From assembly GCA_027946365.1 (NCBI GenBank), contig JAPEUQ010000004.1, positions 1,798,001 to 1,862,000 of the forward strand: a stretch of 64,000 nucleotides of DNA, read 5' to 3'. The position numbers and the translations under genes are program-made. The notes below the pieces were generated by a model, which worked only from the letters and a program-made list of their open reading frames with translations, ran no database searches and was not told where the DNA came from. The stretch's first letter is position 1. The number at the start of each line of letters is the position of its first letter. This DNA is from Kalmusia sp. IMI 367209 (taxonomy: Eukaryota; Ascomycota; Dothideomycetes; Pleosporales; Didymosphaeriaceae). Shown here one piece after another: positions 22,882 to 34,791 of this stretch.

Positions 22882-24720
22882 TGCGACGCCGGCTAGTGTT
22901 CAGTGGGTTGAGTTGACCTCAGATTGGAAATGCAAAAAGGAAAAAAAGAAGGACAGTCTTAACGAGCGACTGGCTGACGGGGCAAAAATCCTGGCTTGCG
23001 AGGGCCGGCAGCGACACCCTTCAACAAGGAATTGAGGAAACAGCGAACGACTGTGAATGAGGAGATGACAGGCTCGGGCAAGGCGTGGGCGCATTGAACA
23101 AGTCCAGTGCCCGTCGCCCCCGGCCGTGCACTAGCGCTGGCGGGTGATCTGGAGATTGCCATGGCAGCAGGTTTCTCGTCTCGTGGGTTGTGCATGTCGA
23201 CGAACGCTCGATAAGAAACGCGCCGCGCCGGTGACGGCACGGAGCCATGCTTGTCTAACGCGCGGCCATTGGCCAAGTGCGACCAAGCTCGCACAAGCCC
23301 TAAGAAAGCCCCAAGCTCGCGCGTGGCAAGCGCCATCGAGTGCCCCTTCCGCAACACCATCTAGAACAACACGCCAATCTCAACACGCCCAGTCCAACAC
23401 GATCGAAGAGCAATTGGGTGCCAGCACGCTCTACAATGCTACACGGACACATGGACTAGCTGTTCAATGCTGCGCGAAAGAAACGTACGGCTCGGAGATT
23501 AATGCTGATGTTGGAGAAGGATCGCGCGTTTGAAACGGGCACATCATATGTGCGAAACATTGTAATGTCACACCCGCACCGTGACCAGGCACACGATGAG
23601 TCTGGGCGTGCAATCTACCGCGCGGATAGCCATAGCACGTGTTGCGGCGCTTAAAGAAATCTAGATATCGTAACGACTCGTGAGGCCCTTGCTAAGTCAG
23701 TCGTGGAAGACACTGCGTGGGATACAATGCGTATCTTCCATTGTACCATATGCCGCCGACTTTCACACCTTGAGCACAGAATCGATTCGGAACGAGATGT
23801 ATCGTGTTCTTTATCCACTTCCTAATCCTGTGCGCCGTTGTTCAATCCTCGTCGCTTAACCTCATCCTGGAGCGTACCTGTAACTTATTGCCTTTCACGA
23901 ATGCACCTGTCCTGACGCGATAGCTACTAAACAGCTCTCGTACTCGGTGCTACTAGGAATCTATTCGTTTCATGCAGTGGTGGTGAACCAATCCAGATAC
24001 TAAGAACCTACAGATATTCAACAATATCCGGCTATGCTACTATCTCGTATTCCTGCGTAATCTGGACCGGACGAGTGGAATCCGACATTGCAAATTCTTG
24101 ACGCTGTGAAGTAACGTCGGAACATTGTCTGACGGTTCATTCCGTTCGTGCAATAATGCATCTCGAGGCTGTCCATTGGGACCTCACCGCCGTCTGGAAG
24201 CCAAATGTAGCATTAGTGCTTGGACACGGGACACGTGGGAACACTTTGCTTACCGAAAGATTTCTCTCTATCCGGCTTTTTGGATGCAGCCGTGGTAGCA
24301 TGGTCCTAAGCTTGTTGTCAGTCTATCAATAGCCAAGCGAAGCTGGAACAATTTGGAAAGCACGTATGACCAATACGCGAATGCTAGCTTCAGCTTGTTA
24401 GAGTAGATTTAATCTTCGGAACTGGGCTTCGGTATCTACTTACCAGACCTTCGGACTTGGACGTTTGTGCTGACTTGCATATGTAGACCTATTGCTTAAT
24501 ATGTGGCAATATCGGTTCTCATGGACGGCAGTGGACGACCCGATTCCAAGGCGTTGGAGCTCTCGAGGCTGTTCCAACAACCTAAAGGGATGACATTCGG
24601 AAAGACATAAATATCGTCCTCAGTTTCCTATGTTGTAGATAGGGCTCAGTCATCCGCAGCTACTTTCGGTCAACGCAACGCACCAGTCCGGGTGTCAACT
24701 CTTAAATCGGAACCACCACT
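22882..24720. other. Intergenic region, divergent promoters
   Basis: About 1.8 kb between the GH72 gene (minus) and the cysteine-rich gene (plus). The GC-rich part at 22950-23550 has open frames on both strands with no recognisable product. The remainder is AT-richer and stop-rich. Confidence 0.5.
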
Positions 24721-25229
24721 ATGAAAACATTTCGCATTCTCTCCCTCCTCTTGGCTGCGAAAACCGTTTCGGCATTGGCCTTGGAACGACTTGCTGATCC
24801 CGGAGAGCCATGTGAACAGGATTGTAATTGTTATGGCGGTGCCAACTGTTGTAGTAAAATATGCAAGCTTGGGAGTTGCAATTCGGGTCCAAACAATGCC
24901 GGAGCAATATGCTCTGACCAGAGTGGCTGTTACGGAGGAGCTATCTGCTGTACTGGTATTGTTAGAAAGGCTTTCTGATCTCACTTGGAATGTAACCTTT
25001 CACAGGTATCTGCAAAATGGGGAGCTGTCTTATGGATGGAAGCTGCGATGCCGACAACGACTGTTATGGGTGGTGTCACAACAACGTAAGCTATTCACTC
25101 TCAATGTCGCTCTCCATTCTCTAACAATGGCCTCAGCCTGGCACATGTTCTATCAAGAAAGGACAATTAACAGGAAAGTGCAAATGCTCAGACCGGTGTA
25201 ATAGTAGTAGACGAATGTATAGTAGTTGA
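24721..25229 (+). CDS. Secreted 20-cysteine protein with repeated CYGG modules (candidate effector)
   Basis: Three exons: 24721-24955, 25006-25085 and 25137-25229. Introns are 50 and 51 bp with good donors and acceptors; the product is 135 aa. An N-terminal signal peptide (MKTFRILSLLLAAKTVSA) precedes a mature region with 20 cysteines. Two 17-residue modules share identical cysteine spacing: C37-YGGANCC...CKLGSC53 and C70-YGGAICC...CKMGSC86. A shorter third copy starts at C98 (CYGWC) and ends at C109, before a final KCKCSDRC. The first intron falls inside the second module and the second intron just after the third begins. Repeated disulfide-rich modules are seen in secreted fungal proteins that bind host or microbial partners. 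I cannot name the family, and effector status is inference. Confidence 0.8.
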
Positions 25230-25622
25230 AAGGGTTGATCGGTGGTAGTGGGTTACTTCATCACACACATCTAACAGAGAGTAAACATTCTTGATCGAAT
25301 CAATTTTTTTTCTATCTACGAATGAGAATGTCGCATTGTGTTGAGTATGATTCATGAGGTCTTCAGACACAACGTCGAAAATTGTAAGTGGAGGACATTT
25401 GGAAGAAGCTATACCAACCATGGCAGTTGTTCCTCGTATCCTTAGTCAGCATGCTCAACGTCTGCCTGTCAAATGCGGGCAGATGACGCACGCGCCTTTC
25501 TTTCCATATGTGCTTCCGCACCTTTTAACCCACAGGCACACCTTCTCTTTTCATTATTAGTCTCCCCTTCTTCAAAAACCGCATCATTGATCCCTGCAAT
25601 CAACTTACGCCCTTTAGCAGTG
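25230..25622. other. Short intergenic region / F-box gene leader
   Basis: About 390 bp. The frame of the next gene is open from an ATG at 25473, so the last 150 bp could be coding if that start is used. Otherwise nothing is supported. Confidence 0.45.
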
Positions 25623-26789
25623 ATGGGCGCTGCTCCTCGCTCCTCGTTCCTACCTGATATTCTTCCTTGTCCCGGGCCAGGACGTTGCGAATTCCATACA
25701 GCCATATTCGGGGATTTCACGTATCCAAATGAAGCGCCCAAGAGCTGGCACTGCAAAAGATGCCAGAAGAGCCACCCCACAACGGTCAAGCCTTTACCAG
25801 AGAGTTCGGCAAAAACACTTTCTCACTTAGAGGCTTTACCCACAGAGCTAATTCAGCATATCATAACCTATCTCCCCCCAAGTAATCCAGTTGTACTTGG
25901 CTGCGCAAGTCGCAGTCTATTCGAGAAAGTCGGTAGCGGTAGGCTCAAAAATAATAGTCTATTCTGGTTTGATAAGAATCTATTTGAAAGGGATACTCCA
26001 GCGTGGGCATGTTGCTTCGATTGCCAAAAACTCAGGCCGTACACATCTACATTAGCTTGGCCACTTATCAAATTACATCGGCAAGAGAGAAACATACCGA
26101 GCACCATATATGGACTTTCATATTTTCTGGATCGTAAGGTCATCGAATATCACAAGCGCCAGGGCCAGTTCGAAATATGCTCCTCACTCTTGACCTGTGC
26201 TGGAACATGCTTTAAACCCCTTTCTGCCTCTGATCGTGCCAATCTCGAAGGTACTGGCTATGGCGAATTGGTCTCTGAGCATGGCTTGCCTATCGAATAC
26301 AACTCAGAGGTAAGGGCCTGCGTCGACTCGTACCCTGCACATCGCCGACTCGTAGTGCACGTCCAGTACACTATCTATATTCCTCAATCGTGGACTTCAT
26401 TCAATATATCACAACGCTATGCCATACTCCGCGACTTCTACCTCTGCCCCCATACGTACGCCTCTAAAGTTCAGCATCGCGACTTCCAAGATCCAACATA
26501 CCCAGCGGACTCTTCAATCACGCATTGGCTGCCACACCAAGGCCCTGTTCCAGAAGCTCAATGGGTATGCTCCCAGTGCTCATCTGAGTTTGCGAGCAAC
26601 TTCAATACCAAGGATGACCAAGGACGACATCGAATAATCTTTGATGTCTGGAAGACTTCGGCACAAAAGTGCAACGACGGTATCAGTGACATGACACTAT
26701 GTGAAAGATTGGGAGAAGTCAAGAGCGCCACGCATATGTGGAACCGTGGGAGAATCAAGACCACATTTGAAACTGCTGAGCTGATATAA
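25623..26789 (+). CDS. F-box domain protein
   Basis: Single exon, 388 aa from the ATG at 25623 (MGAAPRSSFLPDILP). An in-frame ATG at 25473 would add 50 residues; I prefer the later start because the added stretch is low-complexity and the later codon has a GTGATGG context. An early Cys region (CPGPGRCEF, HCKRC) comes before the F-box at about residues 68-105 (LEALPTELIQHIITYLPPSNPVVLGCASRSLFEKV). A CCFDCQKLRPY motif follows, common in dothideomycete F-box proteins, then CAGTCF and CSQCSSEF. The protein probably acts as a Skp1-binding adaptor; its target is not known. It is not closely similar to the two other F-box proteins nearby. Confidence 0.8.
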   Translation: MGAAPRSSFLPDILPCPGPGRCEFHTAIFGDFTYPNEAPKSWHCKRCQKSHPTTVKPLPESSAKTLSHLEALPTELIQHIITYLPPSNPVVLGCASRSLFEKVGSGRLKNNSLFWFDKNLFERDTPAWACCFDCQKLRPYTSTLAWPLIKLHRQERNIPSTIYGLSYFLDRKVIEYHKRQGQFEICSSLLTCAGTCFKPLSASDRANLEGTGYGELVSEHGLPIEYNSEVRACVDSYPAHRRLVVHVQYTIYIPQSWTSFNISQRYAILRDFYLCPHTYASKVQHRDFQDPTYPADSSITHWLPHQGPVPEAQWVCSQCSSEFASNFNTKDDQGRHRIIFDVWKTSAQKCNDGISDMTLCERLGEVKSATHMWNRGRIKTTFETAELI

Positions 26790-26911
26790 TGGGAAGTCTG
26801 CTTGAAGAAGCATGGTGTACAAGATAAAATCATTGCATACTGAGATACAAACAATATCATCTTTGTTCCAAGTGACATTCACGATCTATAACACATCGGT
26901 GCAACTCTGGA

Positions 26912-27979
26912 TCACTTCTTCTGGTTTTTAAGCACCTCTTCAAGTTCCTCCTGGAAAGCTCTCTCCCAATCCTCCCTCGTCTTCGTCGGTCGCCAACCTA
27001 ATGTCTCGTACGCCACCTCCGCCTTAGTCCGCGAATTACTCGCCCACGCCAGCTCGCACAGCTGCGTATTCCCATCCACCCACTTCTGAGCCGCATCTTC
27101 CAAACTCACACTCTTAGGTTCTGCTTCCTCCAATACCCCAAGTGCCTTACCCGCGCGCGCTATCCCTTCCGCAACCTCTTTCCACCGAAAATTGCCCGTT
27201 TCGGAGAACAAAATCCCCCTCTCGCCAAAAGGCACCTTACGCCGACCCGAGGCAAAGTCAAGCACAATCAACTCATACAAGACCGCTAGATCTTCGACGT
27301 GCACGTAGTCCCACTGTCCCGCACCATCACCAACGTACAAAGCCTTACCTTCTTTCAGCGCGCTGCGCATCTGCAGAGGATACTGGATCGTCAAGCGATT
27401 GAACTGCCCGCTTCCAATGCCATAGATAGTCGGACTCATAACCACGGTAGTGGGCACGCCTTCCGCCAGCCCGGTCTCAACAGCCACAATGGTGGCCGTC
27501 CTCTGCTCGTATGGGTCTAACGCGTTACGGTTTTTGAGGTACGTGAGGATGTCAGTGTCTTTATCGCTGAAGGTGCGTGACTCGGTGAAGGTCTTGCTGA
27601 TAGGCTTGTCTGCGAGGTTGGATGTGCCGTCCGTGCGGATGAAGTACACCTCCCTCCCGTCCTTCGCTGCTTTGCGCTGAGCAAGGCCCCGAATGAACGA
27701 CTTCATGGAGCCAGGGTGATATCCGCTGGTGCAGTGGATGACGATGTCATTCTGCGAGGCGGCGGCACTGATGGCGGGAGAGTCGTCCAAGTCACGGAAC
27801 GTGTGGACTTGGGCGATGCGGGAGTCGGAGCGGAATGTGTCGGCACGGGTGTCATTGCGTGTCAGGACGCTGAGTTCAAGGTTCTTGGTGCTTGGATTGG
27901 TGGAGTTGAGGAGGTGGTTCAGCACTGTACCGCCTATGTAGCCGGTTACGCCTGTGACGAGGACCTTCGTTGGTGCCAT
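26912..27979 (-). CDS. NAD(P)-binding Rossmann-fold reductase/epimerase-like protein (SDR)
   Basis: Single exon, 355 aa, starting MAPTKVLVTGVTGYIGG at 27979 in a good CACCATGGC context; the frame extends 22 codons further upstream with a weaker start. The nucleotide-binding motif TGVTGYIGG (GxxGxxG type) is at residues 9-17, followed by VLTRND and NDIVIHCTS, typical of extended or atypical SDRs. A later segment (PTTVVMSPTIYGIGSGQFNRL) and the DYVHVEDLAVLYEL motif match the epimerase/dehydratase family. The usual catalytic Y-x3-K is not seen; the nearest tyrosine (DPYEQRTATIV) lacks the lysine, so catalysis may be altered. The substrate is unknown. Confidence 0.8.
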   Translation of the reverse strand: MAPTKVLVTGVTGYIGGTVLNHLLNSTNPSTKNLELSVLTRNDTRADTFRSDSRIAQVHTFRDLDDSPAISAAASQNDIVIHCTSGYHPGSMKSFIRGLAQRKAAKDGREVYFIRTDGTSNLADKPISKTFTESRTFSDKDTDILTYLKNRNALDPYEQRTATIVAVETGLAEGVPTTVVMSPTIYGIGSGQFNRLTIQYPLQMRSALKEGKALYVGDGAGQWDYVHVEDLAVLYELIVLDFASGRRKVPFGERGILFSETGNFRWKEVAEGIARAGKALGVLEEAEPKSVSLEDAAQKWVDGNTQLCELAWASNSRTKAEVAYETLGWRPTKTREDWERAFQEELEEVLKNQKK

Positions 27980-30608
27980 GGTGGTGGAGTTCAAAGTATG
28001 TCTTAATGATACTTGTGATTGTTTCTGTGGTGCTGAGTAGTTCACATTATCTTGGCCTGGCGTTCAAGTGCAATTTTATATACCATGGCTCCCAATGCTT
28101 GATAATACACCTGAAAAAGATGCAGAATTCGGGTATATGCTTGGCTACTATTGCGAATTTGCTCCACCAACGTTTCGATTCGAGGTCCACTTACCAATAG
28201 ACTAATTAAGTTCCCTATCTGCTGGAGAGAAACATGCGGAGTTAAGAGACAGTCTTCACATGGCACCACACAATGCTAAAGCTTGCTTTGGCTCCACCCC
28301 CCAAAATACCACCCACTTCACCCTAGAAACTAGTACTGCGATTACGGCCGCACTCCGCGTGAATATCCAAACCTTTCAGGAAGCTTGTGAATTGCAATAT
28401 GCTAATACCTCTATACGACTGTCGCGTCCAAGTACCTCGAGTAAGTGCGAGCTTATATCCGCAAAGTCCTTAGTGTTGGGCAGCCGCTTACTACAGAATC
28501 TTGTGTAAAACAGCACGGCCTAGCCGATCTGACCCTGAAAATGTGATTTATTTGAGAGCACAGTATGGCTGGACTGTGGTTGCTTTGTGGATAGCTTTGT
28601 TATGCTAGAGTCACGAGCTTGCGAGTGTCCACGGAGAATTAGGGACGTCTCAGTTAGGTTTGCTGGCACAGTCTGAATGGACTTGCTGGCCAAATCTCGT
28701 GAGCTACTATGCTTCTATGAAGCACGACCTTTGGGCAACTTCAGAGTAAAGTTTTAAGGTCTCCGATCCACAGAAAGCCTGACTGAAAAGCATCGGTGTA
28801 AAGTATTTGCGACTACGAGGAGGCATAGGGAGCATCAGCAGGGAGCATCAGCTCTAGGTGATGTGAACAATTGGAGAATATTTGGACCAACGTTGGAGGG
28901 ATTTGAACTCATCTAAGAAGCAGCGACCTGGGACGCAATGATGGCACGTGAGTCTCCATGTCGGTTTGTACACGCCGATGCTAGTAGATGTTTCAAACGG
29001 GTACGCTTGCGGTCATAATCAAGCTCTTTCCAACACCCACGTAGAGACACAATTATCGAGACCGAACTCGTTAATTTTCCGACATCAAAGGTAGTGTGGG
29101 TCTCGGAAATTTTGGTACCTTTGGTACCTAGAATTCACAATCTGAACCATACCTAGACTCCCAAACAAAAGCCTCCAGCAGACAAATCAAAGACATTAAT
29201 CATCCAAGCGTGTTGATCTGCCATCTAAAAGAAGGATATTCATGCTGACCGCCGGAAATCGGCTGACAATTCCAGTGAGACAAGTCACCGCTCCTGCGGC
29301 GTTAGCGCCAGCGAGGCCAATAAGCTGCAGCACTCCCCTGTCAGAGCCGCACAAGCTGGTCGACGCGTGGTCGCGTAACAGCCAGACGAATGCTCTCCAA
29401 CACGCAGAGGGATGTGTAGAAAGATGCCAGCACGCATTCTCGACGATTAAGCGATTGGCCGGCTGCAATACACTCAAGGTCTCGAAGGCCGATCACCACC
29501 GCAACAGCGCTAGAAGCCGTCGATATGGAGCAAACGAGGGCCGCGATCGCGATATCGAGGGCGATCGAGCGGCCAGCCTCACCCGTGGGCTGCCGCTTGC
29601 GGCAACTGCTTTATCGCCATGTCGGCATCGCACCAGAGTGGCCATTTGGTGTCGATGTCGTCAGCGAAAAATGAAGACTTCCCAGCAACCCTCGACTGCC
29701 ATACATGTGGTCGCTCCGGAGCTGGTGGGGGGGGGGGGGTATTCCCGAACAAATGAAGGTTTCCTTTGACGGCAAAATGGCCGCCCGTGCAAATGGTGCG
29801 ATGCGTCCATCATTGCTCGCTTGGGGTTAGAGTGAATTGACCGCTGCAAGTTCGATTGCTGATTGGTAATGCAGGCTAACAAGGAGTTGGCGCGTGTTAT
29901 GGCGCCTTCCTAGCGGCGCTTGGCAGTGAAGGGGCCAGCGCGCTTTTCTATGGGCAGTAGCGACCGATGACGTTTCCTCACCTCCTTCTTCACCTACGTC
30001 ACGCATTCACCTCGAGGTACGCCTGCGAGCAACACCACGCCACGCCCGCGCGCATTGAGCCAATATTGCGACCAAGTAACCGTGCCTGCACTTCGTGAAC
30101 TTCCTCGCGCACCGGTGCAGAGGGGAGCACAGCAGGATCGCATAGGGTAAGGGGGGCGCACGCGTATTGACGTCACATCTTTTCTTTCTTGTCGACGCCC
30201 TCGAAAGCATCCAGCGCCAGATCAGTTCTTGATTCGCAAACCCCGCTTTCGGCGCTCAACCGGTTGCAAGTGTTCCCTGGGGTACGCGGACCTGGCCTGC
30301 CTGCTGCGCTTGCTGCTGTCTTGGTCGCTGCTGTCGCTGCTGCGCTCGCGCTCGCGACCTTTATTTTTTTTTTGCGAGGCCTGCGACGCGCACTCAGCAG
30401 CTCGTCGCATTCATCGCCGCCATCGCAAAGCGCATCCGAGGCTAACAAAGAGTGTGTTAGAAACGCCGTTCCTGCGAGCCGATCGGAAGCGTTGTGCCGT
30501 TTGACGTCCGGAGACAACTTGGTGAGGTGAGAAAGGGTTGCTGGGCGGTTCCGACGTAAGACGAAGATCTCCCACAAGTCACCTGGCGACGTCATCCCAA
30601 CCACCACA
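27980..30608. other. Long intergenic region upstream of the bZIP gene
   Basis: About 2.6 kb with no supported gene. The part from 28050 to 29200 is moderately AT-rich. The part from 29200 to 30600 is GC-rich, with overlapping open frames on both strands and no domain. A 13-base G run lies at 29727-29739. A long regulatory region upstream of a stress bZIP gene would be unsurprising, but no specific element can be assigned. Confidence 0.5.
29727..29739. repeat. Poly-G run (13 bases)
   Basis: Thirteen consecutive G on the plus strand in noncoding sequence, about 870 bp upstream of the bZIP start codon. It could form a quadruplex or be length-variable. Confidence 0.9.
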
Positions 30609-32818
30609 ATGGCTGCCGCTACAACAAACCCGCCGACGTCAACCATGTCGAGCCCCAAGGATAACGCGAAGAAGTCGCTGTCTAGCAAACCAGAAGGTAC
30701 GTATTGCTGTCGTCGGTCCCCAATTGCACTTGTCGCTCCCTTCTGCCCTCGAGTGAACCACTCGTACCTGCCCACCATGCATCGTATCGCATCGCGCTGT
30801 CGTCATAGCCATGTTGAGGCTCAGCACCGCTGACCGCGCCCGTCTCAGAGTCTGCAGTAAAGGTCGAGACTGCTGCTCAGGCACAGCGTAAGTCTTCTCT
30901 CAGCATGCGCGACTGCGCGACTGCTGTCGCCGTCCACCTGCGATGCGCATCATGCTAACGACGGCCAGCCGCGACGACCGAAGAGTCCACCACCTCGGAC
31001 GCAAAGCCGACCACGACCAATGCGCCTCTGGGTCCTCCACCGCGACCGAGCACAACTGGCGACACTCCAGACTACTTCAATACGTACGTGAACCCATACA
31101 CACACGAAGCGTTGCTGCTCGGGCTTTGGCTCGCCTCTACGTTGTCTCACCCGAGCCGTTTGATCTTCTCTTTGGAGAAGATGATGCTCGTTCGTGACGA
31201 GGTGGATGCGCTGTTCGACTCAGACCCTGTGAACCTCGCCGACTGGTTGATGCCTTCCATCTCATCAACACTGCTTACAGCTGGTTGCTAATATAGGAGC
31301 AGGGTGCACAATACCTTCAGCGTTGAGCCCAATCCATTCGAGGCCTCATTCGGTATGGCTGTGTCCTTTCCTGAATCCTGTTTCGCCTAGACTGACTCTT
31401 GTTTAGGTGGCCAGTCAGGATCCGCTGAAACCCCTGGAAAGACGGTCCTGCCTCCTGTTGCCAACATAACGTCACCATCGCCATTACCGGGAATCACTCC
31501 TGGTTGGCAGTCATTACGCGCTGGACCCTTGAGTCCTGCCATGCTTACAGGTCCTACGAGCCAAACAGATTATTTTAGCGAATCGTTTAGAGGCTTTCCA
31601 ACACCTAACGAATCTTCTCTCAGAACCGGCCTGACACCTGGTGGTGGGGGTTCTATGTTCCCGGCGCCAAGTCCTAACACTCAAGCTATCTTCAATCTTC
31701 AGAGTGGTGGCGTCACACCAAGCACCGCTGACTTTCAGCAATCTGCTTTGCGTGCTGCTGCTCAAGCCAATCAAGGTAAAACCACTGCTACCTCGGCACC
31801 GACATCGCAACCTGATCCCGCAAATGCTGGAATAGAACGGGCAAACAATTTCCCTCCCCTGCAACAACCACAGCGTCGCACACAGAACGATCCTTATGCC
31901 AATCACGACGTTAGCAACGCCGCCAACGATCTACTCTCCTTTGCAACACAAAACGGCGGTGCTCGCAACGGCCAACCATCCTTCTCAATGCCACCTCAGC
32001 AGCAAGCAATGCATGCCGGTCATATGCCTGTGCAGCCTGTGAACCAAGACAACTCACGGCGTAACACCAAAGGTTCCATCAACAGCATGGCTGGGTCTGC
32101 GGATACTGGGGATTTCTCAGATAGCCAAAGCGAAGAAGCGAAGACGACCACTCGTTCACGTGGAAAGAAAGGTGGCGCCAACGGCAAACAGACAGCAGGA
32201 ACGAAACGAAAGGCAGATGACCAGAAAGGTGGTAGCAGGAAAAAGAGCATTGCCCCCTCTCTTGGTGATGAGGATGAAGACATGCAGTCCGATGATGACA
32301 ACATGAAGAATGAGGAAATGGGTGGGAAGAAGATGACCGACGAAGAGAAGCGCAAGAATTTCCTTGAGAGAAATAGGTTGGTCTCCGATACACGTGTTGT
32401 CACTGTACAATGCTAACGTAGCAATAGGGTGGCCGCTCTTAAGTGCCGTCAACGTAAGAAGCAATGGTTGGCAAACCTACAGGCCAAGGTGGAGCTTTTT
32501 AGCACAGAAAACGATGCCCTTTCGGCTACTGTCACTCAGTTGCGCGAAGAGATTGTGAATCTTAAGACGCTTCTGCTTGCACACAAGGACTGCCCCGTCT
32601 CCCAGGCCCAAGGCTTGCATGGTGCGGCTATGAACAGCTTCCTTGGAAGCGACATCAACCATCAAAACCCGTATGGCATCGCACAACTACCGCCTAATGG
32701 TGCGCATATGGGCATGCCAATGCAGCCAAACGTCCAAATGATGAACCGGTTCGTATTTCCAACTCCACGGGGAAGTGCAGAGGACCAGGAGAATGCACCT
32801 TACCCGTCCAAGTACTAG
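30609..32818 (+). CDS. atf1: bZIP transcription factor, AtfA/Atf1 (ATF/CREB) type
   Basis: Six exons: 30609-30696, 30849-30887, 30969-31083, 31303-31352, 31407-32376 and 32428-32818. Phases match and give 550 aa. Introns 1-3 are long (152, 81, about 219 bp), while the last two are 54 and 51 bp. Intron 3 has two in-frame acceptors six bases apart (after 31296 or 31302). The N-terminal part has the conserved segment VHNTFSVEPNPFEASFGG; the middle holds SPAMLTGPTSQTDYF and a Gln/Asn-rich stretch. The bZIP basic region is KRKNFLERNRVAALKCRQRKKQW, followed by a leucine zipper (LQAKVELFSTENDALSATV to VNLKTLLLAHKDC). This is the fungal AtfA/Atf1 arrangement, the nuclear factor downstream of the Sty1/SakA/Hog1 MAP kinase in stress and spore responses. 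The last intron splits the basic region after LERN. Confidence 0.92.
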
Positions 32819-34791
32819 GACAATGACTTACCGACTTCCAGGTAAACTCACTGCTGGGAGTGCGCTGAGCGTGCCACTGCGCCTTGCCGATCGTTTATAT
32901 GGCGAGTCCAAGGTCAGGTTCCCACATGGACACGTGATTTGGCACTCATCATAATGACGCCACAACCATATTACCTTGTAATCTCGAGCACCTTCAACCT
33001 TTCTCCCTCTTCGGACGGTCTGCCTGTCCTACCAACGCTTGATCGGGCGTTCGGAACCTCTTGGCGTATGATAACTCGCCTTCACAATACATCTCCTACC
33101 GGATGGCACCGCACGAGACACAATACGCGAACATGATCTATATCCCTTCCTTTTCCTTACGTAACATATCGTATCGGTGTACATACAGGGCGGTAAATGT
33201 TGGACTGGCGTTGTGGCGCACTTCTACACCGGCCTTTCTGAGCTCCTTGGGGCCGCCCGGGTTCTCTTGTTGTTGCGAGCTTCTTCGTTGCTTGCCTTTC
33301 ATTCCTTAGCGGTGTCCGCATTGTTTTAGCATGTATGGCTTCCCTTCACTTCTTCTAGGTTGCAATAATAGGGTAGCTGGCTTGGAGATAGGAAAACTGG
33401 TGTGGCACGTGTACACTCGGGATGAAAATACGAGTCCAGGGAGTAGGGGCCATAGACAGCTATTCATGTACGTGTACGCGATTGAATGAAATCTACTGTT
33501 CAAAATCATCGTTGCCCGGTATCATATCAACTGGCCCTTCTCACCGACCATAGCTTGTTGCCAAATATGGCATATTGCTTAGAATTTCTAAAACAAAAAT
33601 TGGGACACCCATTGTGGTCCGAGTCACCCCAAGAGACGCAATGCATACTAATACTGTTCTTTTCATCTATCTCTAGCATCAAACCTTCAGGGTAACAGGT
33701 TGAGTTAGTGTAAAGGGAATCTACATTTGTTTCTTCGTCATCAGCCTATACACGCTGATTATGCCTGCTTCTAAACGTTCGTATACATTTAGAGAATAAA
33801 TTGCTGCGCATTGTCTCGAGGAACAACTTAGCACAAATGCCCTGCAAACAGCGCCCTTGTTGGACTCAAGACTGCTCTTGAGCCCCTTTTCTTCTCATTC
33901 ATCACCTACTGCACATCCTGGTCTGCCCAACATCTCCTCCACTCCTCAATCGTGTACCTCCTCTCCCTTTCATCAAACGAATAGTTAGGCGATGTGTGTA
34001 CTGTTAGATAGCTATATTGATCCGACACTTCGGCGTCTCGCACTTAGTGGACCTTTTAACTTCACACACGTATTTGCAGTTTGCGTAATGCAGACCGCGG
34101 GGAGGCTAGGTTGTGCCATCTTTGAGGGAGATGAGGAGGGCAAGGACCTAGGTTTCGGAGAGGATGGTCAGTGTGAGTGGTGGATGGGTGGGAAACAGAG
34201 ATATGGGCACCGAGGGCTGCGAGGACGGGGAATGCTTTGAAGTGGCAGTCTGCCTTGCTTGGGAAGCGTGGGCTGCTCGGAAGGATGGCAGGTCGTAGAT
34301 GTGCCATGGGGATTGAGCACGTGTGTGGTGAATGATTGAAGTATGTTGGAGCTCACGAGAGATTCAGTGGGGTGGCTGGGGCATTTGGTGGTACGACTTA
34401 TTGACAGGTGAGATGGTGGAGTTATGAGCTCTAGATGGAAGCAGCTTTCACTTTGAATCGGACTTAGTATTTATGGCCTCTTATGGACAAATCAGTGTCA
34501 CCTATCGTAAATTTATACAGAGAGTTAGATTGTAATGTCAGCAAAATCAGTATCAAGAGAAAAGTGTGAAGACAAATTGCGGGTAGACTTGTCCTGTCTA
34601 AAATTACAGTAGCGTTTGTTGTTTGGGATATGCTTGGCCTCAGAGAGCAGTCACTGTGCAGAATTCCAAGAGTGTTTGGAAAGAGTCCGCTCCAGAACGA
34701 CTTTAAAGAGTTTCCCGAACTCAATGCTACAATTGTATGTTGTACAAATGAATATACAATGTCCTCGAATCTTGCTTCTCTGCATGATATC
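32819..34791. other. Intergenic region, no gene seen
   Basis: About 2 kb between the 3' ends of the bZIP gene (plus) and the uS15m gene (minus). All open frames are short and without recognisable features. Confidence 0.5.

Noticed and set aside
23144..23533. 129-codon plus-strand open frame in the GH72 upstream region
   Set aside because: Arg/Ala/Ser-rich frame in GC-rich promoter DNA, with an equally long frame on the other strand and no features.
29242..29769. 175-codon plus-strand open frame upstream of the bZIP gene
   Set aside because: Low-quality composition, runs into the poly-G tract, and has a competing open frame on the minus strand.
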